Notes: generated from the sequence alone by a model not told the origin. A DNA stretch of 64,000 nucleotides from Bin95 sp965220855 (GCA_965220855.1 CBDCQY010000001.1:2852001-2916000), one strand, 5' to 3'; positions 35,308 through 44,543 are shown, counted from the stretch's first letter. Made by a program: numbers and translations.

Positions 35308-35334
35308 GCCGGCGCGCGAGCGGCGACAGAGCCT

Positions 35335-35937
35335 GTGCCCCAGGTCAGGAAAGCGGCCCTCGACCGCCGCATTCTCGCATCCGCCTTCGCGCTCTTTTCC
35401 GAGAAGGGCTATCGGGCGAGCTCCATGCCGGAGATCGCGCTCGGCGCCGGCACGACGCCGGGCAACCTCTATCGCTACTACCGCTCCAAGTTCGAGTTGT
35501 TTTACGCCGTGCTGGAGCCCTGGCTCGACGAGCAGATCGACGGGCTGGAGCGCCGGCTCGCCGGGATCGAGGACGGGCCGGAAAAACTCCGCGCGATCCT
35601 GGCCTTCATGTGGATCGAGCTGCCGGGGGCGGGAAACAACTTCAAGCGCAACCTGATGGAGGCGCTCGCCACCAAGCGCGCCGAAGAGCCCTATTCGAGG
35701 GCGGTGCTGCAGAGATCGGAACGGCGCATCGCCCGGCTCATGGACGCCAGCCTGCCGGCGGACACAAGACGCGCCCTGCTGCCCTCCGAACTCGCCCACC
35801 TGCTGTTCATGGCCCAGGACGGCTTCTCCCTGAACGCGCGCCTGGTCCACGAACCGGACCGCACCCGGGACCTCATCGAAGCCCTGACAACCCTCCTCAC
35901 CCGGAGCGCCGCTCCCCGGCGCACTGGCGAGGAATGA
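35335..35937 (+). CDS. TetR-family transcriptional regulator
   Basis: The 200-residue protein has a TetR N-terminal DNA-binding domain: ILASAFALFSEKGYRASSMPEIALGAGTTPGNLYRYYRSKFEL. A helical ligand-binding domain of unknown specificity follows. It starts at GTG, 27 bases after the fusion remnant, in the same orientation. It probably regulated the former ligase-thiolase operon, likely sensing an acyl-CoA or aromatic acid (inference). The inverted repeat near 34.63-34.67 kb is a possible binding site. Confidence 0.9.
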   Translation: MPQVRKAALDRRILASAFALFSEKGYRASSMPEIALGAGTTPGNLYRYYRSKFELFYAVLEPWLDEQIDGLERRLAGIEDGPEKLRAILAFMWIELPGAGNNFKRNLMEALATKRAEEPYSRAVLQRSERRIARLMDASLPADTRRALLPSELAHLLFMAQDGFSLNARLVHEPDRTRDLIEALTTLLTRSAAPRRTGEE

Positions 35938-36040
35938 AGGTCAACGCGCCCCCGCCAGGAAATTCCGCACCAATTCCATAGCCTCCGGCAGCGGGAGCTC
36001 GGCTGGGCGGCTTGCCGTCGAGGCCCGCGTCATGGCGTCG

Positions 36041-36511
36041 TCATGTCCGCTCATGCCGGGTGCCGGCGGCGCGGGCCTGGCAGGTTCGGGCGCGGCGGGC
36101 GGTGTGGCGGGCGATGCGTTCCGGGGCGAAGTCCAGCTGGGCGAGCGCGGCGCCGGTGTCGAACAGCTCGTCATAGCGCTGGATCAGCCCGTCGCGGAGG
36201 GTGAAGCGCGCCATGCCCTCGAACACCACGCGCTTGCCCGCCGCTTCCGGGAGCCGCGAGGTGTAGCTGAACAGCCAGGAGGCGTAGCCGAGGCCGCCCG
36301 CCTCCAGCACATGCTCGAAATCCCAGCGAAAGGCCTCGCCGTCGCGCCAGAAATGCCCCTCCAGCATGTCCCGGATCGCCTCGCGGCCCTCGAACGCGCC
36401 ATAGAAGCTGTCGTGATAGACGCCGTCGGCGGCGAAGCAGGCGGCGAGGGCCGCGCCGTCGCCCGCCTCGACCGCGGCGGCGAAGCGCGCCAGCAGCGTC
36501 TCCAGGCTCAT
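36041..36511 (-). CDS. SnoaL-like / NTF2-fold protein
   Basis: The 156-residue protein resembles the SnoaL-like domain: LLARFAAAVEAGDGAALAACFAADGVYHDSFYGAFEGREAIRDML, then VFEGMARFTLRDGLIQRYDELFD. This alpha+beta cone houses small isomerases, hydrolases or binding proteins, and substrates vary. The last ~25 residues are a basic tail that may be loosely conserved. Its ATG lies 16 bases after the UxaA/GarD dehydratase stop, so the two may be co-transcribed. Confidence 0.8.
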   Translation of the reverse strand: MSLETLLARFAAAVEAGDGAALAACFAADGVYHDSFYGAFEGREAIRDMLEGHFWRDGEAFRWDFEHVLEAGGLGYASWLFSYTSRLPEAAGKRVVFEGMARFTLRDGLIQRYDELFDTGAALAQLDFAPERIARHTARRARTCQARAAGTRHERT

Positions 36512-36527
36512 CGGCCGGCCCTCCCGC

Positions 36528-38045
36528 TCACATCACCGCTCCCACCTGCCAGGGGATGAACTCCGCCGCGCCCAGGCCCTGGGCTTCCGACTTGGTGGCC
36601 TCGCCCGAGGCGACGGCGAGGAATTTCTCGAAAATCTCCCGCCCGACCTCCGCCACGCTGGCCCCGCCATCGGCGATGGAGCCGCAATTGATGTCCATGT
36701 CTTCCTCCAGCCGGCGGAACATCTCGGTATTGGTGGCGAGCTTGATCGACGGCGCCGGCTTGTTGCCATAGACCGAGCCGCGCCCGGTAGTGAAGCAGAC
36801 CAGATTGGACCCGGACGCGACCTGCCCGGTGATCGAGCAGGGATCGTAGCCGGGGCTGTCCATGAACACGAAGCCCTTGCGGTCGATCGGCTCGCCATAG
36901 CGATAGACGCCGGCGAGCGGGGTGGTGCCGCCCTTGGCGGCCGCGCCGAGCGACTTCTCCAGGATGGTGGTGAGGCCGCCCGCCTTGTTGCCGGGGGAGG
37001 GATTGTTGTTCATCTCGCCGCCATTGCGCTTGGTGTAGTCCTCCCACCAGCGGATGCGCTCGACCAGCTTGCGCCCGACGCGCTCATCGACCGCCCGGCG
37101 GGTGAGCAGATGCTCCGCGCCGTAGATCTCCGGCGTTTCGGCCAGCACGCCGGTGCCGCCATGGCGCACCAGCAGATCGACGGCGGCGCCGAGCGCCGGA
37201 TTTGCGGTGATGCCGGAATAGCCGTCCGAGCCGCCGCATTGCAGCGCCACGGTCAGCTCCGAGGCCGCCACCGCCTGGCGCCGGGCGCGCGCCGCCTCGG
37301 GCAGCATGGCGTGGATGAGGTCGCGCCCGCGCTCCACCGTCCGCCTGAGGCCGCCGGTCTCCTGGATGTTCATGGTCTGCAGGAAAGGCCCGCGCTCGAT
37401 GCCGTAGGCCTCCAGCAGGAAGTCGATCTGGTTGACCTCGCAGCCGAGTCCCACCAGCAGCACGCCGGCGAAATTGGGATGGCGCACATGGCCCCAGAGC
37501 GCGCGCTGCAGATTGTCGTAGCCCTCGCCGGCCCCGGCCATGCCGCAGCCGGTGGAATGGGTGAGCGCCACCACCCCATCGACCTCCGGATAGTCGGCCA
37601 GCAGCCGCTCCTCGACCGCCTCGGCGATGAAGCGCGCGGCGGTGGCGGAGCAGTTCACGCTGGTCAGCACGCCGATATAGTTGCGCGTGCCGACCTTGCC
37701 ATTGGCGCGCAGATAGCCCTGGAAGCTCGCCCGCTCGGCCTCGGGCAGGTAATCGACCGGCTTGGCGTCCCGCCCGAAGGCGTAGTCGCGCTCGAAATCG
37801 CCCATGGCGCAATTGTGGACATGCACATGCGCGCCGGCCTCCACCGGCTCGCTGGCGAAGCCGATGATCTGGTCGTATTTGCGCACCGGCTCGCCGGCGG
37901 CGATCGGGCGCGTCGCCAGCTTGTGGCCGGCGGGCACGGTGTCCAGCGCAGCGACGCCCTCGCCCGGAACCGGCGCGCCGGCGAGAATATCCACGCGGGC
38001 GACGACGACATTGTCGGACGGGGCGAGACGAATGGTGAGGGTCAT
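36528..38045 (-). CDS. UxaA/GarD family sugar-acid dehydratase (altronate/galactarate dehydratase type)
   Basis: The 505-residue protein has both family domains. The N-terminal SAF-like part (about 1-95) includes GHKLATRPIAAGEPVRKYDQIIG and HVHNCAMGDF. The main part holds GYLRANGKVGTRNYIGVLTSVNCSATAA, THSTGCGMAGAGEGYDNLQRALWG, QCGGSDGYSGITANPALG, and FMDSPGYDPCSITGQVASG. Such enzymes dehydrate altronate, galactarate or related aldonic acids in the cytosol with an iron site. No sugar-acid isomerase, kinase or transporter is nearby, so the exact sugar acid is open. The ATG at 38045 fits family length; frames continuing upstream are not conserved. Confidence 0.9.
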   Translation of the reverse strand: MTLTIRLAPSDNVVVARVDILAGAPVPGEGVAALDTVPAGHKLATRPIAAGEPVRKYDQIIGFASEPVEAGAHVHVHNCAMGDFERDYAFGRDAKPVDYLPEAERASFQGYLRANGKVGTRNYIGVLTSVNCSATAARFIAEAVEERLLADYPEVDGVVALTHSTGCGMAGAGEGYDNLQRALWGHVRHPNFAGVLLVGLGCEVNQIDFLLEAYGIERGPFLQTMNIQETGGLRRTVERGRDLIHAMLPEAARARRQAVAASELTVALQCGGSDGYSGITANPALGAAVDLLVRHGGTGVLAETPEIYGAEHLLTRRAVDERVGRKLVERIRWWEDYTKRNGGEMNNNPSPGNKAGGLTTILEKSLGAAAKGGTTPLAGVYRYGEPIDRKGFVFMDSPGYDPCSITGQVASGSNLVCFTTGRGSVYGNKPAPSIKLATNTEMFRRLEEDMDINCGSIADGGASVAEVGREIFEKFLAVASGEATKSEAQGLGAAEFIPWQVGAVM

Positions 38046-38133
38046 GTCGGGAGGGCCTCCTCTCGGGCCGGAAGTCGGTAAGAATCGCCGGCGCGGCCGG
38101 GCCTGTCCAGCAGGCGGGCGCGCCGCGCGGCGC

Positions 38134-38661
38134 TCATCGCTCTTTCGCTTGCATGGCGTCCCCCTCCGCCCCCGGCGGCGCGCAGGCGCCCCAGACCTCG
38201 GCGGTCCGCACCCAGCCGACATGGCCGCCGGCCGCGACCTCGCACCAGCCGGCCCGGCGCTCGCGCACCGCCAGCAGCACGCCCGGCTCCAGCAGCGCGG
38301 CAACCCCGGCCCCGGCCTCCGGGCGGCGATGCAGTTCGCGCACCGCGTCCTTCACGATGGCGCGCGGCCAGTCCGCCAGCAGATGGGCGCTCATCCAGCC
38401 GGTCTCGCCGTCGGGATCGACGATGCGCCGCCACTGGAAATGCTCCGCCACGATGCGCACCGGCAGGCCGCGCCGCAGATAGCGCCAGACCACGCCATGG
38501 GCCTTGCTCGGCCCGACGCGCAGATTGGCCTCGCTCGCGCGGATGGCGGCGTAGCGCGGCAGCGGCTCGCCGCTCAGCCGCTCGCCGCCGGGGGCCGCCG
38601 CCGGCCAGCCGAGCGCCGCGAGCAGAAGGCAGAGCCCGGCGCGCGTCCCGGCCCGCCTCAC
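38134..38661 (-). CDS. Exported SH3-domain protein
   Basis: The 175-residue product starts with a probable Sec signal (RAGLCLLLAALGWPAAAPGG). It then has two bacterial SH3 units: ANLRVGPSKAHGVVWRYLRRGLPVRIV...WRRIVDPDGETGWMSAHLL, and GVLLAVRERRAGWCEVAAGGHVGWVRTAEVWG. Such SH3 proteins bind cell-wall peptides in the periplasm, but they may have other roles. Its GTG start overlaps the stop of the MFS gene on the same strand (GTGA), so the two are coupled. Confidence 0.85.
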   Translation of the reverse strand: MRRAGTRAGLCLLLAALGWPAAAPGGERLSGEPLPRYAAIRASEANLRVGPSKAHGVVWRYLRRGLPVRIVAEHFQWRRIVDPDGETGWMSAHLLADWPRAIVKDAVRELHRRPEAGAGVAALLEPGVLLAVRERRAGWCEVAAGGHVGWVRTAEVWGACAPPGAEGDAMQAKER

Positions 38662-39863
38662 CGGCGCGCCTCCGGCCAGACGATCAGCGCCAGCAGCAGC
38701 ATGGCCAGCCCCTCGACGGCGACCACGGTCACCGCCGCCTCGGCGCCGAGCCACTCCGCCAGCAGGCCCAGATGCAGGAAGCCGAGCGGCCCCGTGCCGA
38801 TGCAGATCGTCAGCACGCCCATGGCGCGGTTGCGCATTTCCGGACTGGCCCCGAGGAACGTCAATGTGGCCTGCATGGTCGCGAAGCAGGCGCCGCCGAT
38901 GCCGGCGCCGACCAGCATCATGCCCGAAAGCAGGAACCAGGGCGAGGCCGCGAAGCCGATGGCGGCCGCCAGATAGCTCGCCACGCCCAGAATATAGATG
39001 CGCCGGAACCGGGCGGAGCGCCCGAACCAGGCGACGCCGAGCGCGCCCACCAGCGCCCCCAGCCCCTCGCAGCTTTGCAGCACGCCGACCGGGAAGGCCG
39101 AGAGGCCGAGCGCCTCCTTGCCGATCACCGGCACCATCGAGGTCATCGGGAAGCCCCAGATGTTGAAGATGACGGTGACGGCGAGCGTGGCCACCAGCGG
39201 GCGGTTGCCGCGGATGTAGCGGAAGCCGTCGCCGAGCGCCGCCCCGAACCCGGCGGCGCGCGCCCGCGTCACGCCGGCGACCCGCACATCGGCGATCAGC
39301 AGCAGCGCGGCGACGTTCAGCAGCGCGCCGGCGAGGAACGCGCCGGCGATGCCCACCCCCTCCAGCAGCGCCCCGCCGACCAGCGGCCCCAGCATGCGGG
39401 TGGCGTTGTTGGTGGCGGTGTCGAAGCCCATCGCCTGGGCCACGCGGGCGTCGCCGGCGATGTCGCCCAGCATGGTGCGCCGGACCGGCATCTCGCCGGC
39501 CCAGACCAGGCCGTTCAGAAAGGCGCCGAGCGCCACATGCCAGAGCTCCAGCCGGTCCGCCGCCGCCGCCACGCCGAGCGCGGTGGAGCTGGCGACCGAC
39601 AGGCCCGCGCCGATCATCAGCAGCCGGCGGCGGCTCACGCGCTCGGCCAGCGAGCCGGCCACGGCCCCGAACAGCATCAGCGGCAGCATGCGCAGCACCA
39701 CGATCAGCGTGACGTCGAAGGCGGACCCGGTGCGGTCGAACACCCACACGCCGACCGCGAGAAACTCCAGCCAGCGATTGACATTGGAGAGCGCGCCGGA
39801 AAACCAGACGCGGCGGAAGTCGGCATTGCCGACCAGCGAGAGCGGACCTATGGTGCGGCGCAT
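38658..39863 (-). CDS. MFS transporter, MFS_3/EntS-like
   Basis: The 401-residue membrane protein begins NADFRRVWFSGALSNVNRWLEFLAVGVWVFDRTGSAFDVTLIVVLRMLPLMLF. This is typical of the MFS_3 group (enterobactin-exporter-like), with AERVSRRRLLMIGAG as the loop 2-3 motif. About 12 helices are present. It is probably a small-molecule exporter in the inner membrane; the substrate is unknown. A 107-base intergenic region separates it from the divergent phaZ gene. The SH3-protein gene overlaps its stop. Confidence 0.9.
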   Translation of the reverse strand: MRRTIGPLSLVGNADFRRVWFSGALSNVNRWLEFLAVGVWVFDRTGSAFDVTLIVVLRMLPLMLFGAVAGSLAERVSRRRLLMIGAGLSVASSTALGVAAAADRLELWHVALGAFLNGLVWAGEMPVRRTMLGDIAGDARVAQAMGFDTATNNATRMLGPLVGGALLEGVGIAGAFLAGALLNVAALLLIADVRVAGVTRARAAGFGAALGDGFRYIRGNRPLVATLAVTVIFNIWGFPMTSMVPVIGKEALGLSAFPVGVLQSCEGLGALVGALGVAWFGRSARFRRIYILGVASYLAAAIGFAASPWFLLSGMMLVGAGIGGACFATMQATLTFLGASPEMRNRAMGVLTICIGTGPLGFLHLGLLAEWLGAEAAVTVVAVEGLAMLLLALIVWPEARR

Positions 39864-39970
39864 GAATCATGCAAACCCGACGCCGGCCCGGCGCGCAATC
39901 CCGTCGGGCCGTCCGGTCGTTCTCGGGCGCCGGAAAGGCGGGATTTCCGGCAGGCGGGGGACCGGTCCGG

Positions 39971-41176
39971 ATGCTCTATGAGCTTCACGAAATGCAGCGC
40001 ATGGCGTGGGCGCCGGCGCGCCTGGCGGCCGAAGCCGGACGGCAGGCGGCCGCGAATCCGCTCTTGCCCTTCGCCTGGCACCCGGCCGGGCGCGCCATGG
40101 GCGCCTTCTGCGAGATGTTCGAGCGCAGCACCCGCCGGCACGGCAAGCCGGAATTCGGCATTCGCCGGGTCGAGGCCGGGGGGCGGACGGTGGCGGTGCG
40201 CGAGGAGGTGGCGCTGTCGCAGCCCTTCTGCGACCTGGCGCATTTCCGGCGCGACGGGCGGCGGGGCGATCCCAAGGTGCTGCTGGTGGCGCCGCTTTCC
40301 GGGCATTTCGCCACGCTCCTTCGCGATACGGTGCGCGGCCTGCTGGGCGCCCACGATGTCTATATCACCGACTGGCAGGACGCCCGCCAGGTGCCGGCCA
40401 GCCGGGGCGCGTTCACGCTCGACGACTATATCGACACGCTGCTGGAATTCATTGCGCATCTCGGCCCCGATCTGCATGTGATCGCGGTCTGCCAGCCGGC
40501 CGTGCCGGCGCTGGCGGCGACGGCGCTGCTGGACGCCGACCGGGCGCCGCGCTCGCTGACGCTGATGGGCGGGCCGATCGACACGCGCGTGGGCGTGACG
40601 CGCGTCAACGAGTTCGCGCTCGCGCATGACCGGCGCTGGTTCGAGCGGACGCTGATCCAGACCGTGCCGCTGCCCTATCCGGGCTTCGGGCGGCGGGTCT
40701 ATCCGGGCTTCATCCAGCTGTCGGGGTTCATGGGCATGAATCTCGACCGCCATGTCGGCGCGCATCTGCGCATGTTCGAGCATCTGGTGGCCGGCGACGG
40801 CGAGAGCGCCGCCCAGCATCGCCGCTTCTACGACGAATATCTGGCGGTGATGGACCTGCCGGCGGAATATTTCCTCCAGACGCTGGAGCGCGTCTTCCGC
40901 AATCACGACCTGCCGCGCGGGCGCTTCCGCCATCGCGGCCGGCCGGTCGAGCCGGCCACCATCCGCAACACCGCGCTGATGACCGTCGAAGGGGCGCTCG
41001 ACGATATTTCCGGCGTCGGCCAGACCGAGGCCGCCCATGCGCTCTGCCGCAACCTGCCCCCGGAGCGCCGCCGCCACCGCCTGCAGGCCGGCGTCGGCCA
41101 TTACGGCATCTTCAACGGGCGGCGCTGGCGGAGCGAAATCCTGCCCGACATCGCCGATTTCATCCGAAGCGCCTGA
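39971..41176 (+). CDS. phaZ: Intracellular polyhydroxyalkanoate depolymerase
   Basis: The 401-residue protein begins MLYELHEMQRMAWAPARLAAEA, the N-terminus typical of PhaZ. It has TDWQDARQVPASRGAFTLDDYIDTLLEFI and the nucleophile motif AVCQPAVP with Cys174 in place of Ser, as in the Ralstonia-type intracellular PHB depolymerase. A TIRNTALMTVEGALDDISG block and the final HYGIFNGRRWR follow. It breaks down storage polyester granules in the cytosol. PHA synthase genes are not in this window. The start is the first ATG of the conserved region. Confidence 0.93.
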   Translation: MLYELHEMQRMAWAPARLAAEAGRQAAANPLLPFAWHPAGRAMGAFCEMFERSTRRHGKPEFGIRRVEAGGRTVAVREEVALSQPFCDLAHFRRDGRRGDPKVLLVAPLSGHFATLLRDTVRGLLGAHDVYITDWQDARQVPASRGAFTLDDYIDTLLEFIAHLGPDLHVIAVCQPAVPALAATALLDADRAPRSLTLMGGPIDTRVGVTRVNEFALAHDRRWFERTLIQTVPLPYPGFGRRVYPGFIQLSGFMGMNLDRHVGAHLRMFEHLVAGDGESAAQHRRFYDEYLAVMDLPAEYFLQTLERVFRNHDLPRGRFRHRGRPVEPATIRNTALMTVEGALDDISGVGQTEAAHALCRNLPPERRRHRLQAGVGHYGIFNGRRWRSEILPDIADFIRSA

Positions 41177-41195
41177 AGGCGAGGAGCCGCAAGAG

Positions 41196-42107
41196 ATGGA
41201 TCACGCACACCATGCAGGGCGGCCGAACGGCGTCGCGGTGGCGACGCTGACGCCGATGACCGCCGATCTGGAGCCGGACCTGCCGCGCTTCATCGCCCAT
41301 TGCCGCCGGATGCTGGACCGGGGGGCGGACCTGCTGGCGGTGCTCGGCACCACCGGCGAAGCCAACTCGCTCGGCGTCGATGAGAAGCTCCGGCTGCTGG
41401 ACGCGCTCGGCGAGTCCGACATTCCCGGCGAGACGCTGCTGCCCGGCACCGGCACCTGCTCGATCGCCGACACCGCCATCCTGACCCGCAAGGCGCTGGA
41501 GGTCGGCGCCGCCGGCGTCGTCATGCTGCCGCCCTTCTACTACAAGGGCGTCTCGGACGCCGGGCTGCACGCCGCCTATGAGGAGGTCGTCCAGCGCGTC
41601 GGCGATGCGCGCCTGCGCATCTATTTCTACAATTTCCCGTTCAATTCCGGCGTGCCGATCTCGCACGCGCTGATAGAGGGCCTGCTCGCGGCGTATCCGC
41701 AAGCGATCGCGGGCATCAAGGACAGTTCGGGCGATCTCGACAACATGCTGGCCATGTGCCGGCGCTTTCCGGGCTTCGGCGTGTTTGCGGGCTCGGAGCA
41801 GTTCCTGCTGCCGGTGCTGCAGGCGGGCGGTGCGGGCTGCATCTCGGCGACCGCGAACGTCACCGTCGGCCTTTGCGCGGAGGTGCTGGCGGCGGCGCGG
41901 GCGGGCGAGGACGCGGGCCGGCTGCAGGAGCGGCTCTCCGCCTGGCGCCTCGCGATCCAGTCGCAGCCGCTGATCCCGGCGCTGAAGGCGATTATGGCCG
42001 AAGACGCGGGCGATCCCGACTGGCTGGCGCTCCGCCCGCCGCTCGCGGCGCTGGACGCGCCGGCGCGCGCGGAGCTCGACCGGGCGCTGGCCGACCTGGC
42101 GGCCTGA
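41196..42107 (+). CDS. Dihydrodipicolinate synthase family protein
   Basis: The 303-residue TIM-barrel protein has all classical active-site pieces: VLGTTGEANSLG (50-60), LPPFYYKGVS with the Tyr pair at 115-116, and IAGIKDSSGD with the Schiff-base Lys175. GAGGAG lies nine bases before the ATG. It is closer to the DapA pattern than the gene at 33.5 kb, but it begins with an extra His-rich stretch (DHAHHAG). It could be DapA for lysine or a pyruvate-dependent aldolase for sugar acids; placement beside phaZ (20 bases) does not decide this. Confidence 0.88.
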   Translation: MDHAHHAGRPNGVAVATLTPMTADLEPDLPRFIAHCRRMLDRGADLLAVLGTTGEANSLGVDEKLRLLDALGESDIPGETLLPGTGTCSIADTAILTRKALEVGAAGVVMLPPFYYKGVSDAGLHAAYEEVVQRVGDARLRIYFYNFPFNSGVPISHALIEGLLAAYPQAIAGIKDSSGDLDNMLAMCRRFPGFGVFAGSEQFLLPVLQAGGAGCISATANVTVGLCAEVLAAARAGEDAGRLQERLSAWRLAIQSQPLIPALKAIMAEDAGDPDWLALRPPLAALDAPARAELDRALADLAA

Positions 42108-42201
42108 GCGCCGCCGGGCGAAAAAGCGCGCGCGGCCCCTTGCGACGCTGCGACACTTTGCGCCAATATCGGCCGTCGCGCCGGAGTGGGGGACCGGACC
42201 G

Positions 42202-43140
42202 TTGAAAGCCCTGCTGCCTTGTCTCGCAGTGCTGGCGGCGCTTGCAGGCCCGGCGGACGCCGCCGAGGGCTATCCCGACCGCGCCGTGGAATGGATCGTG
42301 CCCTTCGGGCCGGGCGGCGGGTCCGACCGGTGGGCGCGCATCCTGTCGTCGGCGGCCATCGACGCGTTCGGCCAGCCCTGGCAGGTGCGCAATCTGGGCG
42401 GCGAGGAAGGGCGGCGCGGCTGGCGCCATATGCTCTCCCGGCCGGCGGACGGCTATACGCTGCTGCAGGGCAGCATGACGCCGGCCGTGGCGGCGCTCCG
42501 CGATCCCGGCTCCGGCTTGCGGCCGGAGGATGTGAAGATCGTGGCCTTCATCTCCTCGATCAAGCCGCATCTGGTGGCGCCGCCGGATTCCGGCTTCGAC
42601 AGCTGGGAGGCGCTTGCCGCGCGCCCGGCTTCCGCGCCGCCGCCGCGCATCGGCGGCACGCCGGCGGTGCTGCTCTCGGCGGCGGCCGGGCTCGACCGGC
42701 TGGGCGTTGCGGCCGCCTGGCAGAGCTATTCCGGCACCGGCAAGGCGGTGCGGGCGATGTTCGCGGGGCAGATCGACATGGCCGCGGTCAGCACCTCCAC
42801 CGCGCTCTCGCTGGTCGGCAAGGCGGTGGCGGTGGTCAATCTCGGCGAGCATGACAACGGCCCGGCGATCAAGGAGCGGATCGGCGACGCGCCCTGGATC
42901 GGCGCGCTCGGGGCCGCCGGCAGCGGCGTGCCGCGCTGGGTCGGCGTCCATCCCGACACGCCGGACGCGCTCGCCGACGCCATCTCGGAGGGCGTCGGCC
43001 GGGTGCTGGCCGACAGGTCGGTCGCCGAGCTGATGGGCAAGCTCGGCGAGGAAATCCGCTACCTGCCGCGCGAGGAAGCCGCCCAGGCCTATGCGCGCCT
43101 GTTGCGCCGCAGCCGGGAAGTGCTGCATCTGTTGCCATAA
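42202..43140 (+). CDS. Tripartite tricarboxylate transporter substrate-binding protein (TctC family), orphan
   Basis: The 312-residue protein begins with a Sec signal (MKALLPCLAVLAALAGPADAA) and has the TctC/BugE marks: YPDRAVEWIVPFGPGGGSDRWARIL and ADGYTLLQGSMTPAVAALRDP, then IGGTPAVLLSAAA. Such proteins bind carboxylates in the periplasm. The TctAB membrane subunits are not in the window, as is common for Bug-type orphans. The best start is TTG at 42202, preceded by a GGGGG stretch; no ATG or GTG in frame precedes the signal peptide. Confidence 0.85.
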   Translation: MKALLPCLAVLAALAGPADAAEGYPDRAVEWIVPFGPGGGSDRWARILSSAAIDAFGQPWQVRNLGGEEGRRGWRHMLSRPADGYTLLQGSMTPAVAALRDPGSGLRPEDVKIVAFISSIKPHLVAPPDSGFDSWEALAARPASAPPPRIGGTPAVLLSAAAGLDRLGVAAAWQSYSGTGKAVRAMFAGQIDMAAVSTSTALSLVGKAVAVVNLGEHDNGPAIKERIGDAPWIGALGAAGSGVPRWVGVHPDTPDALADAISEGVGRVLADRSVAELMGKLGEEIRYLPREEAAQAYARLLRRSREVLHLLP

Positions 43141-43210
43141 TTTGCGGTCGCCATGGCGCTTGCGGGCGGTTTGCGGCAGACTGGCGGGGTCAGACACCGA
43201 AGGATGGACG

Positions 43211-43633
43211 ATGAAGCTCACGCTTGCCGCCGAACTCGGCGAGTTGTCGCGTCTGGCGGAGGCGGTGGAGGCCTTCGGCGAGACCCATGGGCTGCCGCCC
43301 GGCGCGGTGTTCAAGCTGAACCTGTGCTTCGACGAGCTGATCACCAACGCCGTCTCCTACGGTTTCGAGAATCTGGACGAGGCCGAGCTCACGGTGGCGC
43401 TCGCGGTCGAGGGCGGCGCGGTCGTCGCCCAGATACGGGACAACGGCCGCCCCTTCGATCCCTTCAACGAGGCGCCCGAACCCGATGTCGGCGCCGGCAT
43501 CGACGAGCGCCCGGTCGGCGGCCTCGGCGTGCTGCTGGTGCGCGAGTCCATGGACGAGATCGGCTATGAGCGCCGCGACGGGCGCAATATCGTCACCCTC
43601 AGGCTCGATTTCGACAAGGCGGAGCCGGCGTGA
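43211..43633 (+). CDS. RsbW-like serine kinase/ATP-binding protein
   Basis: The 140-residue protein is a stand-alone GHKL ATPase domain: an N-box in LCFDELITNAVSYGF (Asn46), a G1 box DNGRPFDP, and a G2-like VGGLGVLLVRESMDEI. This arrangement is typical of anti-sigma kinases (RsbW/SpoIIAB) or of the HATPase_c_2 group. No antisigma antagonist or sigma factor lies next to it. The stop overlaps the start of an SDR gene (GTGA), giving an unusual pairing. The start ATG follows GAAGGATGG. Confidence 0.85.
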   Translation: MKLTLAAELGELSRLAEAVEAFGETHGLPPGAVFKLNLCFDELITNAVSYGFENLDEAELTVALAVEGGAVVAQIRDNGRPFDPFNEAPEPDVGAGIDERPVGGLGVLLVRESMDEIGYERRDGRNIVTLRLDFDKAEPA

Positions 43634-44469
43634 GCGACGCGGAGTCGCTGTTCGCCGAATCGACCGGCCGCGCGCCGGGGCGGGGACGCCTCGCCGGACG
43701 GCGCATCCTGATCGCCGGCGCCGGCCAGCGCGAGATCGACGATCCCGATCCGCCGGTCGGCAACGGGCGGGCGGCCTCGCTGCTCTATGCGCGCGAAGGC
43801 GCGGCGCTCGCCTGCGCCGACCTCTCGCGCGCGGCGGCCGAGGCCACCGTCGCGGAGATCGCGCGGGAAGGCGGGCGCGCCTTCGCGATCGAGGCCGACA
43901 TGGCCGACCCCGCCGCCATCGAGCGCATGGTCGCCGAGGCGGCGGACGGCCTTGGCGGGCTGGACGGCCTGCTGCTGAATGTGGGCGTCGCCGGCCCGCC
44001 GCTCGGCCTCGCGGGGGAGAGCCCGGAGGAATGGGACCGGGTGATGGCGATCAATCTGCGCAGCCACATGCTCGCCTGCCGCGCCGCCCTGCCGCTGCTC
44101 GCCGACGGCGCCAGCATCGTCTTCATCGCCTCGATTTCCGGCATGCGGCCCAACACCCGCAAGCCCTCCTACGACGCCTCGAAGGCGGCGCTGAAGGGCC
44201 TTGCCGGCCATGTCGCCCAGGAAGGCCATGCGCGCGGCATCCGCGCCAATATCGTCGCGCCGGGCCTGATGGACACCGCGCTCGGCCGCGACGCCAGCCG
44301 CCGGCGCCCGGAGCGCAACAGCGGCCCCCTGCCCTTCGGCCGCCAGGGCACCGGCTGGGAGACGGCCTACGCCACCCTGTTCTTCATGTCGCGCGAGAGC
44401 GCCTATGTCACGGCGCAGACGCTGGTGGTCGATGGCGGGCTGATCGATCTCTGGTGGCGGGCCGGCTGA
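43630..44469 (+). CDS. Short-chain dehydrogenase/reductase
   Basis: The 279-residue SDR has VGNGRAASLLYAREGAALACADL as a modified Rossmann start, NVGVAG, and a catalytic Ser in ASIS (168-170) with YDASK (Tyr181, Lys185). The glycine-rich motif is extended (GAGQREIDDPDPPVGNG) relative to the normal TGxxxGxG, so nucleotide specificity may differ. The GTG start overlaps the upstream anti-sigma-like gene by 4 bases. The substrate is unknown. It is followed by 74 bases before serS. Confidence 0.88.
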   Translation: MSDAESLFAESTGRAPGRGRLAGRRILIAGAGQREIDDPDPPVGNGRAASLLYAREGAALACADLSRAAAEATVAEIAREGGRAFAIEADMADPAAIERMVAEAADGLGGLDGLLLNVGVAGPPLGLAGESPEEWDRVMAINLRSHMLACRAALPLLADGASIVFIASISGMRPNTRKPSYDASKAALKGLAGHVAQEGHARGIRANIVAPGLMDTALGRDASRRRPERNSGPLPFGRQGTGWETAYATLFFMSRESAYVTAQTLVVDGGLIDLWWRAG

Positions 44470-44543
44470 GGGTCCGCCGGCTGGAGCCTCCGGGCGGCAG
44501 ATTCTATAAGGGCCTCGAAGTCGCGGCGCGGAACACGGACGCA

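Noticed and set aside
35941..36174. Minus-strand open frame between the TetR and SnoaL-like genes
   Set aside because: It overlaps the SnoaL-like gene and is Pro/Ala/Ser low-complexity. The 103 bases between the genes show no other feature.
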